A stretch of DNA of 64,000 nt from NCBI RefSeq assembly GCF_008180445.1, contig NZ_VTER01000003.1:596649-660648 (forward strand). Reading direction: 5' to 3'. A program made the translations under genes and the position numbers. The notes beneath the pieces are model-generated. The model ran no database searches, was not told the DNA's origin, and was given only the letters and a program-made list of their open reading frames with translations. The DNA comes from Bacillus_AB infantis_B. Its GTDB lineage: Bacteria; Bacillota; Bacilli; Bacillales; Cytobacillaceae. Positions 17,060-25,821 of this stretch are shown here, piece after piece. Position 1 is the stretch's first letter. Each line of letters starts with the position of its first letter.

Positions 17060-17887
17060 ATGAAAAAGTTTGGATTAATCTTATCATTTGTTTTACTGCT
17101 CGGAATTTTATCAGCCTGCGGCAGCGAAGGCACTTCAGGGGGAGAAGAAAAAGGATTGAACAGCAAAAAGCTGGTCATCGGCGTGACGGCTGGCCCGCAT
17201 GAGCAAATTGTTGAAAAAGCAAAAGAAGTGGCAGCAAAGGATGGACTTGAACTTGAGCTGAAGGTATTCACCGATTATGTTCTGCCAAATACTGCATTGG
17301 ATGAAGGAGAGCTGGATGTGAACAGCTACCAGCATAAACCCTTCCTCGATGCATTCAATGAAGACCATGGCACTGATTTAGTGACAGTCGGAAAAACAAT
17401 CCTAAATCCAATGGGCGTCTATTCTGATAAGTTCTCAAGCATTGAAGACCTTCCAAAGGGCGCCAAAGTCGGACTTCCCAATGATCCGACAAACGGGGCA
17501 AGAGCCTTGTACATCTTTGAGGAAGCTGGCTTGATCAAAATTAAAGAAGATAAAAAAGAAACAGCCTCCATCTATGATCTGGAGGAAAATCCGAAGGAAA
17601 TTGAATTCGTAGAGCTGGATGCCGCACAGATTCCGAAGCAGCTCAGCGAACTTGATGCGGCTGCCATCAATACAAATTTTGCCCTTGAGGCAGGCTTGAG
17701 CCCGAAAGAAGATTCCATCCTTCTGGAATCATCCAATTCTCCATATGTAAACTATCTGGTTGTCAGGGCTGAGAATGAAAACGACCCTGTCCTCGAAAAG
17801 CTGAGAAAAGCCTATCAGTCTGAAGAAGTGAAGAAATTCATCGAAGAAGAGTTCGGCGGCTCGGTCCTTCCAAGCTGGGAAGAGTAA
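17060..17887 (+). CDS. metQ: Methionine ABC transporter substrate-binding lipoprotein
   Basis: Extracellular lipid-anchored methionine receptor of 275 residues (NlpA/MetQ family). It has a signal peptide ending in the lipobox LSAC (Cys near residue 20), then KLVIGVTAGPHEQIVEKAKEVA, and family landmarks DYVLPNTALDEGELDVNSYQH, LPNDPTNGARAL and NYLVVR. GGGGGAAG precedes the ATG. As the first gene after the riboswitch it is derepressed when S-adenosylmethionine is low. Confidence 0.95.
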   Translation: MKKFGLILSFVLLLGILSACGSEGTSGGEEKGLNSKKLVIGVTAGPHEQIVEKAKEVAAKDGLELELKVFTDYVLPNTALDEGELDVNSYQHKPFLDAFNEDHGTDLVTVGKTILNPMGVYSDKFSSIEDLPKGAKVGLPNDPTNGARALYIFEEAGLIKIKEDKKETASIYDLEENPKEIEFVELDAAQIPKQLSELDAAAINTNFALEAGLSPKEDSILLESSNSPYVNYLVVRAENENDPVLEKLRKAYQSEEVKKFIEEEFGGSVLPSWEE

Positions 17888-17919
17888 CTGCGATTCGGCC
17901 GGAAAAGGAAGTGGATCAG

Positions 17920-18933
17920 ATGATTATTCTGGAAAATATATCTAAGGTATTTGAAACAAAAAAAGGCACAGTGGCTGCTGTCAAAAATGCCTCCCTTCAT
18001 GTGAAAAAGGGGGAAATCCATGGTGTGATCGGCTACAGCGGAGCAGGGAAAAGTACCCTGATCCGCTGTGTCAACCTGCTAGAAGCACCTACCGAGGGAA
18101 AGGTGCTCATTAACGGGGAAGAGCTGACAGCTGCAGGCAAACAGCATCTAAGTGACAAAAGGAAAAAAATCGGGATGATCTTTCAAGGCTTCAATCTTTT
18201 AAAAACGGCGACTGTCTATGACAATATCGCCATTCCTCTGAAGCTGACTGGAGTAGGAAAGGCGGAGATGCATACCCGTGTTGAAAAATACTTGAAAATT
18301 GTAGGTCTTGAAGACAAAACGAATGCCTACCCTGGACAGCTTTCGGGAGGCCAGAAGCAGCGGGTGGCCATTGCCAGGGCTTTGGCACAGGAGCCCGAAA
18401 TCCTGCTCAGTGATGAAGCGACCAGTGCCCTGGACCCGGAAACGACCGATTCCATCCTTGATCTCCTCCTTAACATCAACAGGGAGCTCGGAATCACGAT
18501 CCTTTTGATCACACATGAAATGAACGTCATTCAGAAAATCTGCGATTATGTATATGTGATGGAAAGCGGCAGCATCATCGAGCATGGTTCTGCCATCTCT
18601 TTGTTCACCAAGCCGGAGAAGGAAACAACGAAGAAGTTCTTAAATACGATTTCCCAGCGCAAGCTGGCTCCTTCTCTCATCAAACAATTAAAGGTTTCCG
18701 GCTCTGTCCTGCGCCTGACATTTGCAGGCGAGTCGACGGGACAGCCGCTCCTTGCCGAAGTGACTCACAGGTTCAACATCAAGCCGAATATCCTGACAGC
18801 AAATATCATCGAGCTGAAGAATGGCATTGTCGGGAATATTGCCGTCCACATGATTGGGAAACAGGAAGATATCAACGCAGCACTTGCCTTTTTACAAGAA
18901 GAGGGAGTCGCAATCGAGGAATTGGAGGGATAA
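17920..18933 (+). CDS. metN: Methionine ABC transporter ATP-binding protein
   Basis: ATPase of the MetNPQ importer, 337 residues. Walker A is GYSGAGKST, the signature is LSGGQKQRVAIARAL, and Walker B is ILLSDEATSALDP. The last 75 residues form the NIL/ACT-like domain through which methionine inhibits transport. The frame opens at GTG 17911, but AAAGGAAG is about nine bases before the ATG at 17920, which also gives the usual MIILENIS N-terminus. It lies 32 bases after metQ. Confidence 0.95.
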   Translation: MIILENISKVFETKKGTVAAVKNASLHVKKGEIHGVIGYSGAGKSTLIRCVNLLEAPTEGKVLINGEELTAAGKQHLSDKRKKIGMIFQGFNLLKTATVYDNIAIPLKLTGVGKAEMHTRVEKYLKIVGLEDKTNAYPGQLSGGQKQRVAIARALAQEPEILLSDEATSALDPETTDSILDLLLNINRELGITILLITHEMNVIQKICDYVYVMESGSIIEHGSAISLFTKPEKETTKKFLNTISQRKLAPSLIKQLKVSGSVLRLTFAGESTGQPLLAEVTHRFNIKPNILTANIIELKNGIVGNIAVHMIGKQEDINAALAFLQEEGVAIEELEG

Positions 18934-18936
18934 CCA

Positions 18937-19608
18937 TTGGAGAGATGGAATACATTCTGGGAACAGTGGACACCGATTATTGGAAAAGCCATTATAGAGA
19001 CCTTTCAAATGGTCAGCGTATCACTCCTTTTTTCCGTATTGATCGGAATCCCGCTGGGCATTTTGCTCGTTTTAACACGGCAGGGGCAATCTTTTGAAAA
19101 CAAATGGGTGTATCATGGGCTGAATCTAATCATCAATATTATCCGCTCAGTACCCTTCATCATCCTGCTATTCTTCATACTCCCGTTTACAAAGCTGATT
19201 GTGGGAACAACAATCGGGGTGCAGGGTGTAATTGTGCCGCTTGTGATTTATACAGCTCCTTATATTGCAAGATTAATGGAAACCTCGCTTCTTGAGGTGG
19301 ACAGCGGAGTACTTGAAGCTTATAAAGCCATGGGCATCAAAAACCGGCAGATCATCTGGAATGTTATGCTTCGGGAAGCCAGACCCAGCATGATTCTCGG
19401 ACTGACCATTGCGACTGTCGGACTCATCGGGGCCACAGCGATGGCAGGCCTTGTCGGCGCTGGCGGCCTTGGTGATCTGGCCTACCGTTTCGGCCACCTC
19501 CGTTATGAAGTTGATGTCATGTATGCCACTGTCCTTATTCTAATAATCCTTGTTCAAAGCATCCAAAGCATCGGCAACCGTCTGGCTGCCCGATTAAAAA
19601 GAGATTAA
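18937..19608 (+). CDS. metP: Methionine ABC transporter permease
   Basis: Five-helix inner-membrane permease, 223 residues, of the MetI/MetP family. The conserved segment VDSGVLEAYKAMGIKNRQIIWNVMLREA near residue 125 is the cytoplasmic coupling loop that docks MetN. The start is a TTG at 18937, three bases after the metN stop, with GGAGGG upstream. It completes the importer, and the next gene begins 15 bases later. Confidence 0.93.
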   Translation: MERWNTFWEQWTPIIGKAIIETFQMVSVSLLFSVLIGIPLGILLVLTRQGQSFENKWVYHGLNLIINIIRSVPFIILLFFILPFTKLIVGTTIGVQGVIVPLVIYTAPYIARLMETSLLEVDSGVLEAYKAMGIKNRQIIWNVMLREARPSMILGLTIATVGLIGATAMAGLVGAGGLGDLAYRFGHLRYEVDVMYATVLILIILVQSIQSIGNRLAARLKRD

Positions 19609-19622
19609 AGGCGGAATCTGTT

Positions 19623-20432
19623 ATGAATGATTTATATATAGAAAAAGCGGGCCCAATAGCTTCCCTGGTCATTAACCGACCGGAAAAAAAGAACGCCTTC
19701 ACCCTTCAAATGTTTAAGCAGCTCTCTTCCCTGCTGGATGATCTGGAGCAGGATGAGGCAGCAAGAGTGCTGATTGTCCGCGGAGTGGATGATACCTGCT
19801 TTGCAGCTGGTGCTGATATCAGCGAGTTCCTTGAAAATCGTTTATCTGCAGAAAAAGCGAAACTCTATAATGACACTGCCCTTGAAGCAGTCGAGAGGCT
19901 GTACAGATTTTCAAAGCCGACCATCGCCGTCATCCGCGGCCTCGCCATCGGCGGCGGACTTGAGTTAGCACTGGCCTGTGATTTCCGGTTTGCGTCTAAA
20001 GACAGCAGGCTTGGCATCACTGCAGCCAAGCTCGGAATTGTCTATAACCTTGCCAGCACAAAAAGGCTGGCGGATGCTGTCGGCATCTCGAGAGCAAAGG
20101 AGCTGCTTTATACCGGGAAACTGGTGAACGCTGCCGAGGCAAAGGAAATCGGGCTTATCAATGATTGGGCAGATGGAGCCTCTGCACTAGAAAGTGCACT
20201 GGAGCTTGCAGGACAAATAGCCGGACGTTCTGCTGTCTCTGTAAACGGCATCAAGAAGGTCATACATGCGATTGCAGACGGAGCTGTTGAAGAAGACGAA
20301 ACAATTGCCCGCCTGATCCTGGATTCCTTCAGTTCAGAGGATTACCAGGAAGGCATTCAGGCATTCCTCGAAAAAAGAAAACCTGATTTCTCCCCAAAGG
20401 AGGCTTCCTTAGATGAGTACAGCCGAAAGTAA
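19623..20432 (+). CDS. Enoyl-CoA hydratase/isomerase family protein
   Basis: Crotonase-fold enzyme of 269 residues acting on a CoA thioester. The oxyanion-hole segments are CFAAGADISEF near residue 60 and RGLAIGGGLELALACDFRFA near residue 105. Which crotonase reaction it performs cannot be read from sequence. AAAGGCGGAATCTGTT separates metP from its ATG at 19623. It is cotranscribed with the methionine importer as far as can be seen: no terminator or promoter intervenes. Confidence 0.88.
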   Translation: MNDLYIEKAGPIASLVINRPEKKNAFTLQMFKQLSSLLDDLEQDEAARVLIVRGVDDTCFAAGADISEFLENRLSAEKAKLYNDTALEAVERLYRFSKPTIAVIRGLAIGGGLELALACDFRFASKDSRLGITAAKLGIVYNLASTKRLADAVGISRAKELLYTGKLVNAAEAKEIGLINDWADGASALESALELAGQIAGRSAVSVNGIKKVIHAIADGAVEEDETIARLILDSFSSEDYQEGIQAFLEKRKPDFSPKEASLDEYSRK

Positions 20433-21564
20433 AGACCTGCTTCTCCAGAATATCAGCTCACCTGACTTTTTTCCGCTCTCATTCACAGAGCTGGAAGAAG
20501 CAGCCGCGAAAAAAATGTCTGCCGGGGGGTTTGGCTATGTCCGGTCGGGTGCTGGCGGAGAGGAAACCTTACGAAGGAATACCGAGGCTTTTTCCAACTT
20601 TTCGATTGTCCCGCGGATGCTGAATGATGTGTCACAAACGGATACAAGCATCGAATTATTCGGCCATACCTATCCCCACCCGCTTTTGATTGCGCCTGTC
20701 GGCATGCTCAAGCTTGCCCATGAAGAGGCCGACCTTGCAGTGGCAAAGGCGGGAGCGTCCTTTGGCATTCCCTTTATCCAAAGTACTGTATCAAGCTTCC
20801 CGATCGAGGAGGTAGCTGCAGCTGTCCCGCACAGCCCCAAATGGTTTCAGCTATATTGGTCCAATAATGAAGAGATTTCCTATAGCATGGCAGCCAGGGC
20901 TGAAAAAGCCGGATACCAGGCAATAGTTTTAACTGTTGACACAGTTATGCTGGGGTGGCGCGAAGAAGATATCCGCAATAAATTTTCCCCCTTAAAACTT
21001 GGTTTCGGCAAGGCCAATTATGAGAGCGACCCCGTCTTCATGGATACTCTTCCAGCGGGTGAAGATGAAGCAGTGATTCAAGGGATTCTGAATAATATCC
21101 ACCATCCCTGCTTGAATTGGAAGCATGTGGCCGAACTGAAAAAGAGAACCAGCCTGCCAATTCTCCTCAAGGGCCTTCTTCATAAAGATGATGCAAGGCT
21201 TGCCTATGAACACGGTGTTGACGGAATCATCGTATCCAATCATGGAGGAAGGCAGCTGGATGGGGTCATCGCGGCTATCGATGCCCTCCCTCATATCGTA
21301 AAGGAAGCCGGCGGGCGCATACCGGTATTATTTGATTCCGGGATCCGCCGCGGCATTGATGCAGTCAAAGCGATGGCACTTGGAGCAGATGCAGTCCTGA
21401 TCGGGAGACCAATAGTCTACGCACTTGCGGCCGGCGGCCAGGCAGGAGTCGAAAGAACACTTGCGAATTTTATTGAAGAGACAAAGGTGTCCATCTCCCT
21501 TTCTGGCGCTTCCCGGGCAATAGACCTCCAAAAAGTAACAGTGATCAGAAATCAGCAGGAATAA
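20413..21564 (+). CDS. FMN-dependent alpha-hydroxy-acid oxidizing enzyme
   Basis: Flavoenzyme of 383 residues in the lactate oxidase / lactate 2-monooxygenase / glycolate oxidase family, which oxidises 2-hydroxy acids to 2-oxo acids or oxidatively decarboxylates them. The active-site His-Arg motif SNHGGRQLDG is near residue 275, the FMN phosphate site FDSGIRRGIDAVKAMALGADAVLIGR follows, and LPILLKGLL carries the flavin-binding Lys. Its ATG overlaps the 3' end of the hydratase gene by 20 bases, so the two are coupled. The substrate is unknown. In a methionine-starvation operon a methylthio hydroxy acid is one candidate. Confidence 0.9.
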   Translation: MSTAESKDLLLQNISSPDFFPLSFTELEEAAAKKMSAGGFGYVRSGAGGEETLRRNTEAFSNFSIVPRMLNDVSQTDTSIELFGHTYPHPLLIAPVGMLKLAHEEADLAVAKAGASFGIPFIQSTVSSFPIEEVAAAVPHSPKWFQLYWSNNEEISYSMAARAEKAGYQAIVLTVDTVMLGWREEDIRNKFSPLKLGFGKANYESDPVFMDTLPAGEDEAVIQGILNNIHHPCLNWKHVAELKKRTSLPILLKGLLHKDDARLAYEHGVDGIIVSNHGGRQLDGVIAAIDALPHIVKEAGGRIPVLFDSGIRRGIDAVKAMALGADAVLIGRPIVYALAAGGQAGVERTLANFIEETKVSISLSGASRAIDLQKVTVIRNQQE

Positions 21565-21575
21565 AGGAGTATTTC

Positions 21576-22739
21576 ATGAAACAGGCATTAGACGGCTTAA
21601 AAGTAGTTGATGTATCCCAAGTGCTGGCGGGCCCTTACTGTACGATGGTTCTCGGCGACATGGGCGCAGATGTGATAAAGATCGAAAAGTTTCCGGCTGG
21701 AGACGACACCCGGAAAATGGGACCTTATATTAATGAAGAAAGCTATATGTATATGATGGTCAACCGCAATAAACGGGGCATGCTCCTTAATCTCAAAACG
21801 GAGGAAGGACTTGCCGTCTTTTACCGGCTGATTGAGGATTCCGATGTGTTTGTGGAAAATTACCGCCCTGGCGTGGCCAAGAAACTAGGCATCGACTATG
21901 ATACCTTGAAACAAAAAAATCCGGCATTGATTTATTGCTCTATCTCCGGCTATGGACAGACTGGCCCTTACAGCCAAAAAGGCGGGTTCGATATCATGGC
22001 CCAGGGATTATCCGGCATGATGGACATGACAGGAGAAAGAGATGGAAAGCCGGTTAAATCAGGAATTGCCATCCATGATATTGCAGCTGCGCAAACCGCA
22101 ATCCAATCCATACTGGCTGCTTATATCCACAGGCTGAAAAGCGGCGAAGGACAATATATTGATGTGTCCCTCGTTGATGCTGGACTGGCCTGGACGGTCT
22201 GGGAAGCAGCCGCCTACTTTGGGAAAGGCGAAGTTCCCCGCCGCAACGGCACAGCTCATCGTGTATCAGCACCTTACCAGGGATTTAAAACAAAGGATGG
22301 CTTCATTTTAATCGGAGCCGCCAACCAGAAACTATGGGAAACATTCTGTCTCCAGGTTGCAGGACAGCCGGGGTGGCTGGAGGATCCGCGCTATCTGACC
22401 AACACCCTGCGGAATGAACATGTCTCACAGCTGGAGCAGGACATTGAAAGTATTTTAGCTGAAGAGACATCTGAATATTGGCTTCAGCTGCTCGAAAAGC
22501 ACAAAATCCCATGCGGTCCCATCCATTCGTATGATCAAGCTCTTAATGATCCCCATATCCTTGAAAGACAGATGGTTCTTACTTATGATCATCCGGCTGC
22601 CGGAACAACAAAAACCCTCGGATTTCCTGCCAAATTTTCCGAAACCCCTGGGAGGATAACAAGGCCGGCCCCAAGGCTCGGGGAGCATAATGAAGAGATA
22701 TTCCGGGAGCTGGGTCTCGCTGTATCGGAAAAGTCATAG
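21576..22739 (+). CDS. CaiB/BaiF family (class III) CoA-transferase
   Basis: CoA-transferase or acyl-CoA racemase of 387 residues. It begins LDGLKVVDVSQVLAGPYCTMVLGDMGADVIKIE, the standard opening of the family, and has the catalytic Asp region in GFDIMAQGLSGMMDMTG. It starts 11 bases after the oxidase gene with AAAGGAG upstream and ends at the operon terminator. It could activate a hydroxy or oxo acid with CoA for the hydratase encoded two genes upstream, or racemise a 2-substituted acyl-CoA. Confidence 0.9.
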   Translation: MKQALDGLKVVDVSQVLAGPYCTMVLGDMGADVIKIEKFPAGDDTRKMGPYINEESYMYMMVNRNKRGMLLNLKTEEGLAVFYRLIEDSDVFVENYRPGVAKKLGIDYDTLKQKNPALIYCSISGYGQTGPYSQKGGFDIMAQGLSGMMDMTGERDGKPVKSGIAIHDIAAAQTAIQSILAAYIHRLKSGEGQYIDVSLVDAGLAWTVWEAAAYFGKGEVPRRNGTAHRVSAPYQGFKTKDGFILIGAANQKLWETFCLQVAGQPGWLEDPRYLTNTLRNEHVSQLEQDIESILAEETSEYWLQLLEKHKIPCGPIHSYDQALNDPHILERQMVLTYDHPAAGTTKTLGFPAKFSETPGRITRPAPRLGEHNEEIFRELGLAVSEKS

Positions 22740-22757
22740 AATTAGGAATACAGTCAT

Positions 22758-22793
22758 ACGTCCGGCCATCTTGGCTGGACGTTTTCATTTTTT
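22758..22793 (+). terminator. Terminator of the S-box operon
   Basis: ACGTCCGGCCA / TGGCTGGACGT stem with a short loop followed by TTTTCATTTTTT, 19 bases after the CoA-transferase stop. This is the first terminator after the riboswitch and supports one six-gene transcript. Confidence 0.85.
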
Positions 22794-22870
22794 ATTATAT
22801 TGAAGAGTATAGAACCCTCCCGCTGCCGCCCGTGCTCTATTTTGCCAGCCACCAGCAATCCCATCGTTCT

Positions 22871-23407
22871 TCACCTCATAGACCCTTTATCCAACCGGGA
22901 TACCAGACCTCTCCCTGCACCCCACAATGCACAAAGCATCAGCACGCCTCCAAACCCAGAAATCACAATCCCAGGCGATAATATTTTCACAAAAGAAATC
23001 CCAATCATGCTGATGCCGACAATCAGATAGTGATGAATAGCATGCAGCCGGAAGGTTTTCTGCTCAATATGCCAGGCATGGTGATAGCCTTGAAGGAATC
23101 CAAGTATGGTCTGAAGCAGGAGTGCTATGTATGGCAAAGAATCCGCAGGCTTGCTGATGGTGCCTGCAAGGATATAGACAGCCCCCATCCCTATGTAGAT
23201 GAACGGGTGATGGGAGCGGTATTTATTGCCTTTGGTCTGATAAAGCCGGTAGCCGAAGGCAGCGGAGAAGGAGAATATGGCGAACAGCCAGCCAAACAGG
23301 GTAAATAACAGGGCAGCCTGCTTTAGCCATACAATATAATAAGGGAAAACAACAACCTGCCCGACCGACACCAACAGGGGGATGGCCTGTTCACTCTTGA
23401 TTTTCAT
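22871..23407 (-). CDS. Multi-pass membrane protein, unknown
   Basis: 178 residues with about five hydrophobic helices. I do not recognise the family. A cluster of histidines (YRSHHPF, GYHHAWHIE, RLHAIHHYL) at helix ends could bind metal or haem. The start overlaps the 3' end of the FAD oxidoreductase gene by 17 bases, so the two are translationally coupled and may work together, with this protein as a membrane partner. That link is inference from overlap only. Confidence 0.7.
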   Translation of the reverse strand: MKIKSEQAIPLLVSVGQVVVFPYYIVWLKQAALLFTLFGWLFAIFSFSAAFGYRLYQTKGNKYRSHHPFIYIGMGAVYILAGTISKPADSLPYIALLLQTILGFLQGYHHAWHIEQKTFRLHAIHHYLIVGISMIGISFVKILSPGIVISGFGGVLMLCALWGAGRGLVSRLDKGSMR

Positions 23408-24887
23408 GTGCTGCTCCTTCTTTCAGGTAATAATCATAGAATAGATTCTGAAAAACTTCATTCGGGTCGCGCTTCAGCTTTTCCGCGCGGAACTGCTCCC
23501 ACTCTGGGTACGCATCTCTGAATTGCTCCTTTGTTTGATAATGACAGTATGGAAGATAATAGGTTCCGCCGTGTTCAAGTGTAAGACTGGTCCACTTTTG
23601 GATGATTGCTTCTGCATCTGCTATCTGTTCTTCGCTGAGACCGTGCTGAATCAAAACGACCAGGCCCAGCATATCTTCCTTGGCATAATTCAAGCTTGTT
23701 ATATCGTCTTTTGCTGCATACCGGACCGTAATATTATGGATTTTAAAATCTTCACCCTGATCCGATGCTGGCAGCAGATTTTTCAAATCCTCCATATACT
23801 CCCCGTATTGATTGACAGGCACGAAAAATTCCTGCAGAACCTCTACCCGCCCCGGCTTTGTAAATTCCATGAACGCAGAGTTGCCGCGCATCACATTATT
23901 CCTGGTGATGTTTTTTCCATTCAGAGACCTTGCCATAAGCTTTTGATTGCTCCAGAACAGGTCCTCCCACATCCCGCCTTGGCGGCCGATATCCATGGCA
24001 AGCTTGCCCAGCCGTGCTCCTTTCTCCTCCTTAAGGGGAACAGCTCTGTCCTGCCTTCCTGTGTGGTTATAGTCCACCACATACATTTCATCGAGGAAGG
24101 TACCCGGGGCGACGCTTACCCTTGCATAATGCATAGCTGTGTTATCATGGTTAAGCAGATTGGTAAAATAGGATTCATATTCATCCGTTTTCAGCTCTTC
24201 TGTATGGATGGTGTATACCTCATCCTCAGTCAGTTCCAGCGTGACATCAAGGATCACCCCAAATAATCCGTATCCGCCAAACATATACTTCATCCATTCC
24301 TCCGAGTCATCCTTCGTTACTGTCTTAATATCACCATCCGGTGTCAGCACAGTCATTTCCCTTACAGTCCCTGCCATCGGACCAAAGCGGATATCCCTGC
24401 CATGGGCGTTCACCGACAAAGACCCTCCAATCGTAAAAATCGATTGTGACTGCGTAACCTTCAAGGCTAATCCATCATCCTTCACCGCTTCCTGGACATC
24501 CTCCCATGAAGCACCGCTCTCCACCTTAACAGTCTTAGCTTCTTTATTGATTTCAAGGATTTTATTAAATGACCGCATATCCATAACCACACCATCCCTG
24601 TAATAGGTATGGCCTCCCTGTGAATGCTGCAGTCCGGCAATCGAAATATGCCGGCCGTTTTTATTGGCTTCTTTTACAATCCGCTGCAGTTCATGGCGGT
24701 CATCTGCTTCGACCACCCGCTCAATCCGTTCTGGCAGAAGGCCTGTGTAATCTGTTGCAAGGGCACTTTGGGTAAGGCCATATTTGCGTGTTTCGATTGG
24801 GATGCTGAACAGAATCCAGAGAAGGAATAGGCATACGATACTTCCCAGAAACCAGGGACTTTTTATTAAACCGTTTATACTCTTCAT
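23391..24887 (-). CDS. Membrane-anchored FAD-binding oxidoreductase (PCMH/VAO type)
   Basis: 498-residue flavoprotein with an N-terminal membrane segment (WFLGSIVCLFLLWILFSI) and the bulk probably outside the membrane. The FAD-binding PCMH domain shows ISIAGLQHSQGGHTYY, VKVESGASWEDVQEAV, and SIFTIGGSLSVNAHGRD followed by GTVREMTVLTPDG. The family includes gulonolactone and aldonolactone oxidases and related sugar or alcohol dehydrogenases. The substrate is unknown. It is first in a two-gene operon with the histidine-rich membrane protein. Confidence 0.85.
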   Translation of the reverse strand: MKSINGLIKSPWFLGSIVCLFLLWILFSIPIETRKYGLTQSALATDYTGLLPERIERVVEADDRHELQRIVKEANKNGRHISIAGLQHSQGGHTYYRDGVVMDMRSFNKILEINKEAKTVKVESGASWEDVQEAVKDDGLALKVTQSQSIFTIGGSLSVNAHGRDIRFGPMAGTVREMTVLTPDGDIKTVTKDDSEEWMKYMFGGYGLFGVILDVTLELTEDEVYTIHTEELKTDEYESYFTNLLNHDNTAMHYARVSVAPGTFLDEMYVVDYNHTGRQDRAVPLKEEKGARLGKLAMDIGRQGGMWEDLFWSNQKLMARSLNGKNITRNNVMRGNSAFMEFTKPGRVEVLQEFFVPVNQYGEYMEDLKNLLPASDQGEDFKIHNITVRYAAKDDITSLNYAKEDMLGLVVLIQHGLSEEQIADAEAIIQKWTSLTLEHGGTYYLPYCHYQTKEQFRDAYPEWEQFRAEKLKRDPNEVFQNLFYDYYLKEGAAHENQE

Positions 24888-24932
24888 TTTGTCACCTGTT
24901 TTATTAGTATTCGAATAGCAGGATGGTTACCC

Positions 24933-25190
24933 TTATACTATGCGGATAAACGTTATTAGCAAAACTAAGCACAAAGCTGATCCATTAAGAACAATTCCAG
25001 CTACTCTTACCCAGCTCTTTCCCCCAAAGAACGCAAACAGTACACCAAGCAGAGGAAAAACAAACCACAAATAGACTGTAAATTCCCCCAATGAACCAAA
25101 AACTCCATTCATTGCCATAAATATGATTGAAGGATACAAAATACAAAGAAGTAAAAATAAATACGAAAGTAAGACAAACATTCTCTTCAT
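24933..25190 (-). CDS. Small membrane protein, unknown
   Basis: 85 residues with three hydrophobic segments (about residues 4-28, 33-52 and 60-83). The ATG is preceded by AAGGAG at a good distance, which supports a real gene. No family recognised. A neighbouring gene of similar character lies just upstream. Confidence 0.65.
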   Translation of the reverse strand: MKRMFVLLSYLFLLLCILYPSIIFMAMNGVFGSLGEFTVYLWFVFPLLGVLFAFFGGKSWVRVAGIVLNGSALCLVLLITFIRIV

Positions 25191-25235
25191 GCTGTTTCTC
25201 CTTAAAATGATTGAATTTAAATATGACTAAGCACC

Positions 25236-25541
25236 TTAAAACCCTGACTGCCAGGCAATGATAATAAATGTAGTACACAATAATGTAGCAATCAGAAGCA
25301 GTACATTTACTATCAGCAACACTATGTAAATTACATTAGATGGAAACTCTTTAAAACTGAAGCGTATTAACATCATGGAGACAAAGGTGAACAAATAGGA
25401 TATGATGGCACCAGCCCAATACCACCCCATCGTTAGTGACCCATCTTCTCCCCAATATGCCATCGTTTGAATGTTCAAGCTGAAAGCAAAACCTATACCT
25501 GCTGTAATCAATGACACTGCGATGGACTTGAGTTTACTCAT
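25236..25541 (-). CDS. Small four-helix membrane protein, unknown
   Basis: 101 residues, nearly all hydrophobic, with four predicted helices. GAGAGTG lies upstream of the ATG at 25541. It is spaced 45 bases from the next small membrane gene and could form a two-gene unit with it. No function can be assigned. Confidence 0.6.
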   Translation of the reverse strand: MSKLKSIAVSLITAGIGFAFSLNIQTMAYWGEDGSLTMGWYWAGAIISYLFTFVSMMLIRFSFKEFPSNVIYIVLLIVNVLLLIATLLCTTFIIIAWQSGF

Positions 25542-25631
25542 TGCTTCACTCTCTAAAATACATTAAATGTGTAATATTACACTAATATTACCATAACCCA
25601 CCAAGATGGAAAACAATTATTTATAAGCCAG

Positions 25632-25644
25632 GGGGTCAGACCCC
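25632..25644. repeat. GGGGTC/GACCCC short palindrome
   Basis: GGGGTCAGACCCC, six-base perfect arms around one base, just left of repeat R1. It resembles the other short stem repeats of this window in style but has a different sequence, and it occurs once here. Confidence 0.4.
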
Positions 25645-25658
25645 TTGGCCCATTTTCA

Positions 25659-25706
25659 GTGAAACATTTATCTGTGAAACAAGATTTTTCGGGTGGTACC
25701 TGTCAC
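25659..25706 (+). repeat. Dispersed repeat R, copy R1
   Basis: First copy of a roughly 47-base element: GTGAAACA, a short spacer, then TGTGAAACAAGATTTTTC and a small hairpin, here GGTACCTGTCAC. R1 and R2 flank a terminator hairpin. Confidence 0.85.
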
Positions 25707-25721
25707 AACTTCAACTAAAAA

Positions 25722-25752
25722 AACCTGCCTTGCTCATTATGCAAGGCAGGTT
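25722..25752. terminator. Bidirectional terminator between R1 and R2
   Basis: Arms AACCTGCCTTGC / GCAAGGCAGGTT with a 7-base loop, an A tract on the left and a T-rich stretch on the right. It ends the gmuE transcript after R2. Confidence 0.8.
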
Positions 25753-25775
25753 CTTCCTTCTAACATCCACAATTC

Positions 25776-25821
25776 GTGAAACAGTTTGTGAAACAAGATT
25801 TTTCGGGAGGTGCCTGTCACC
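25776..25821 (+). repeat. Dispersed repeat R, copy R2
   Basis: Full copy ending GGGAGGTGCCTGTCACC. The bases TCA at 25817-25819 inside the hairpin are the TGA stop codon of the fructokinase gene. Confidence 0.9.

Noticed and set aside
23523..24266. 247-codon + strand frame opposite the FAD oxidoreductase
   Set aside because: It is antisense to a gene with clear FAD-binding motifs, and has no ribosome-binding site or recognisable domain.
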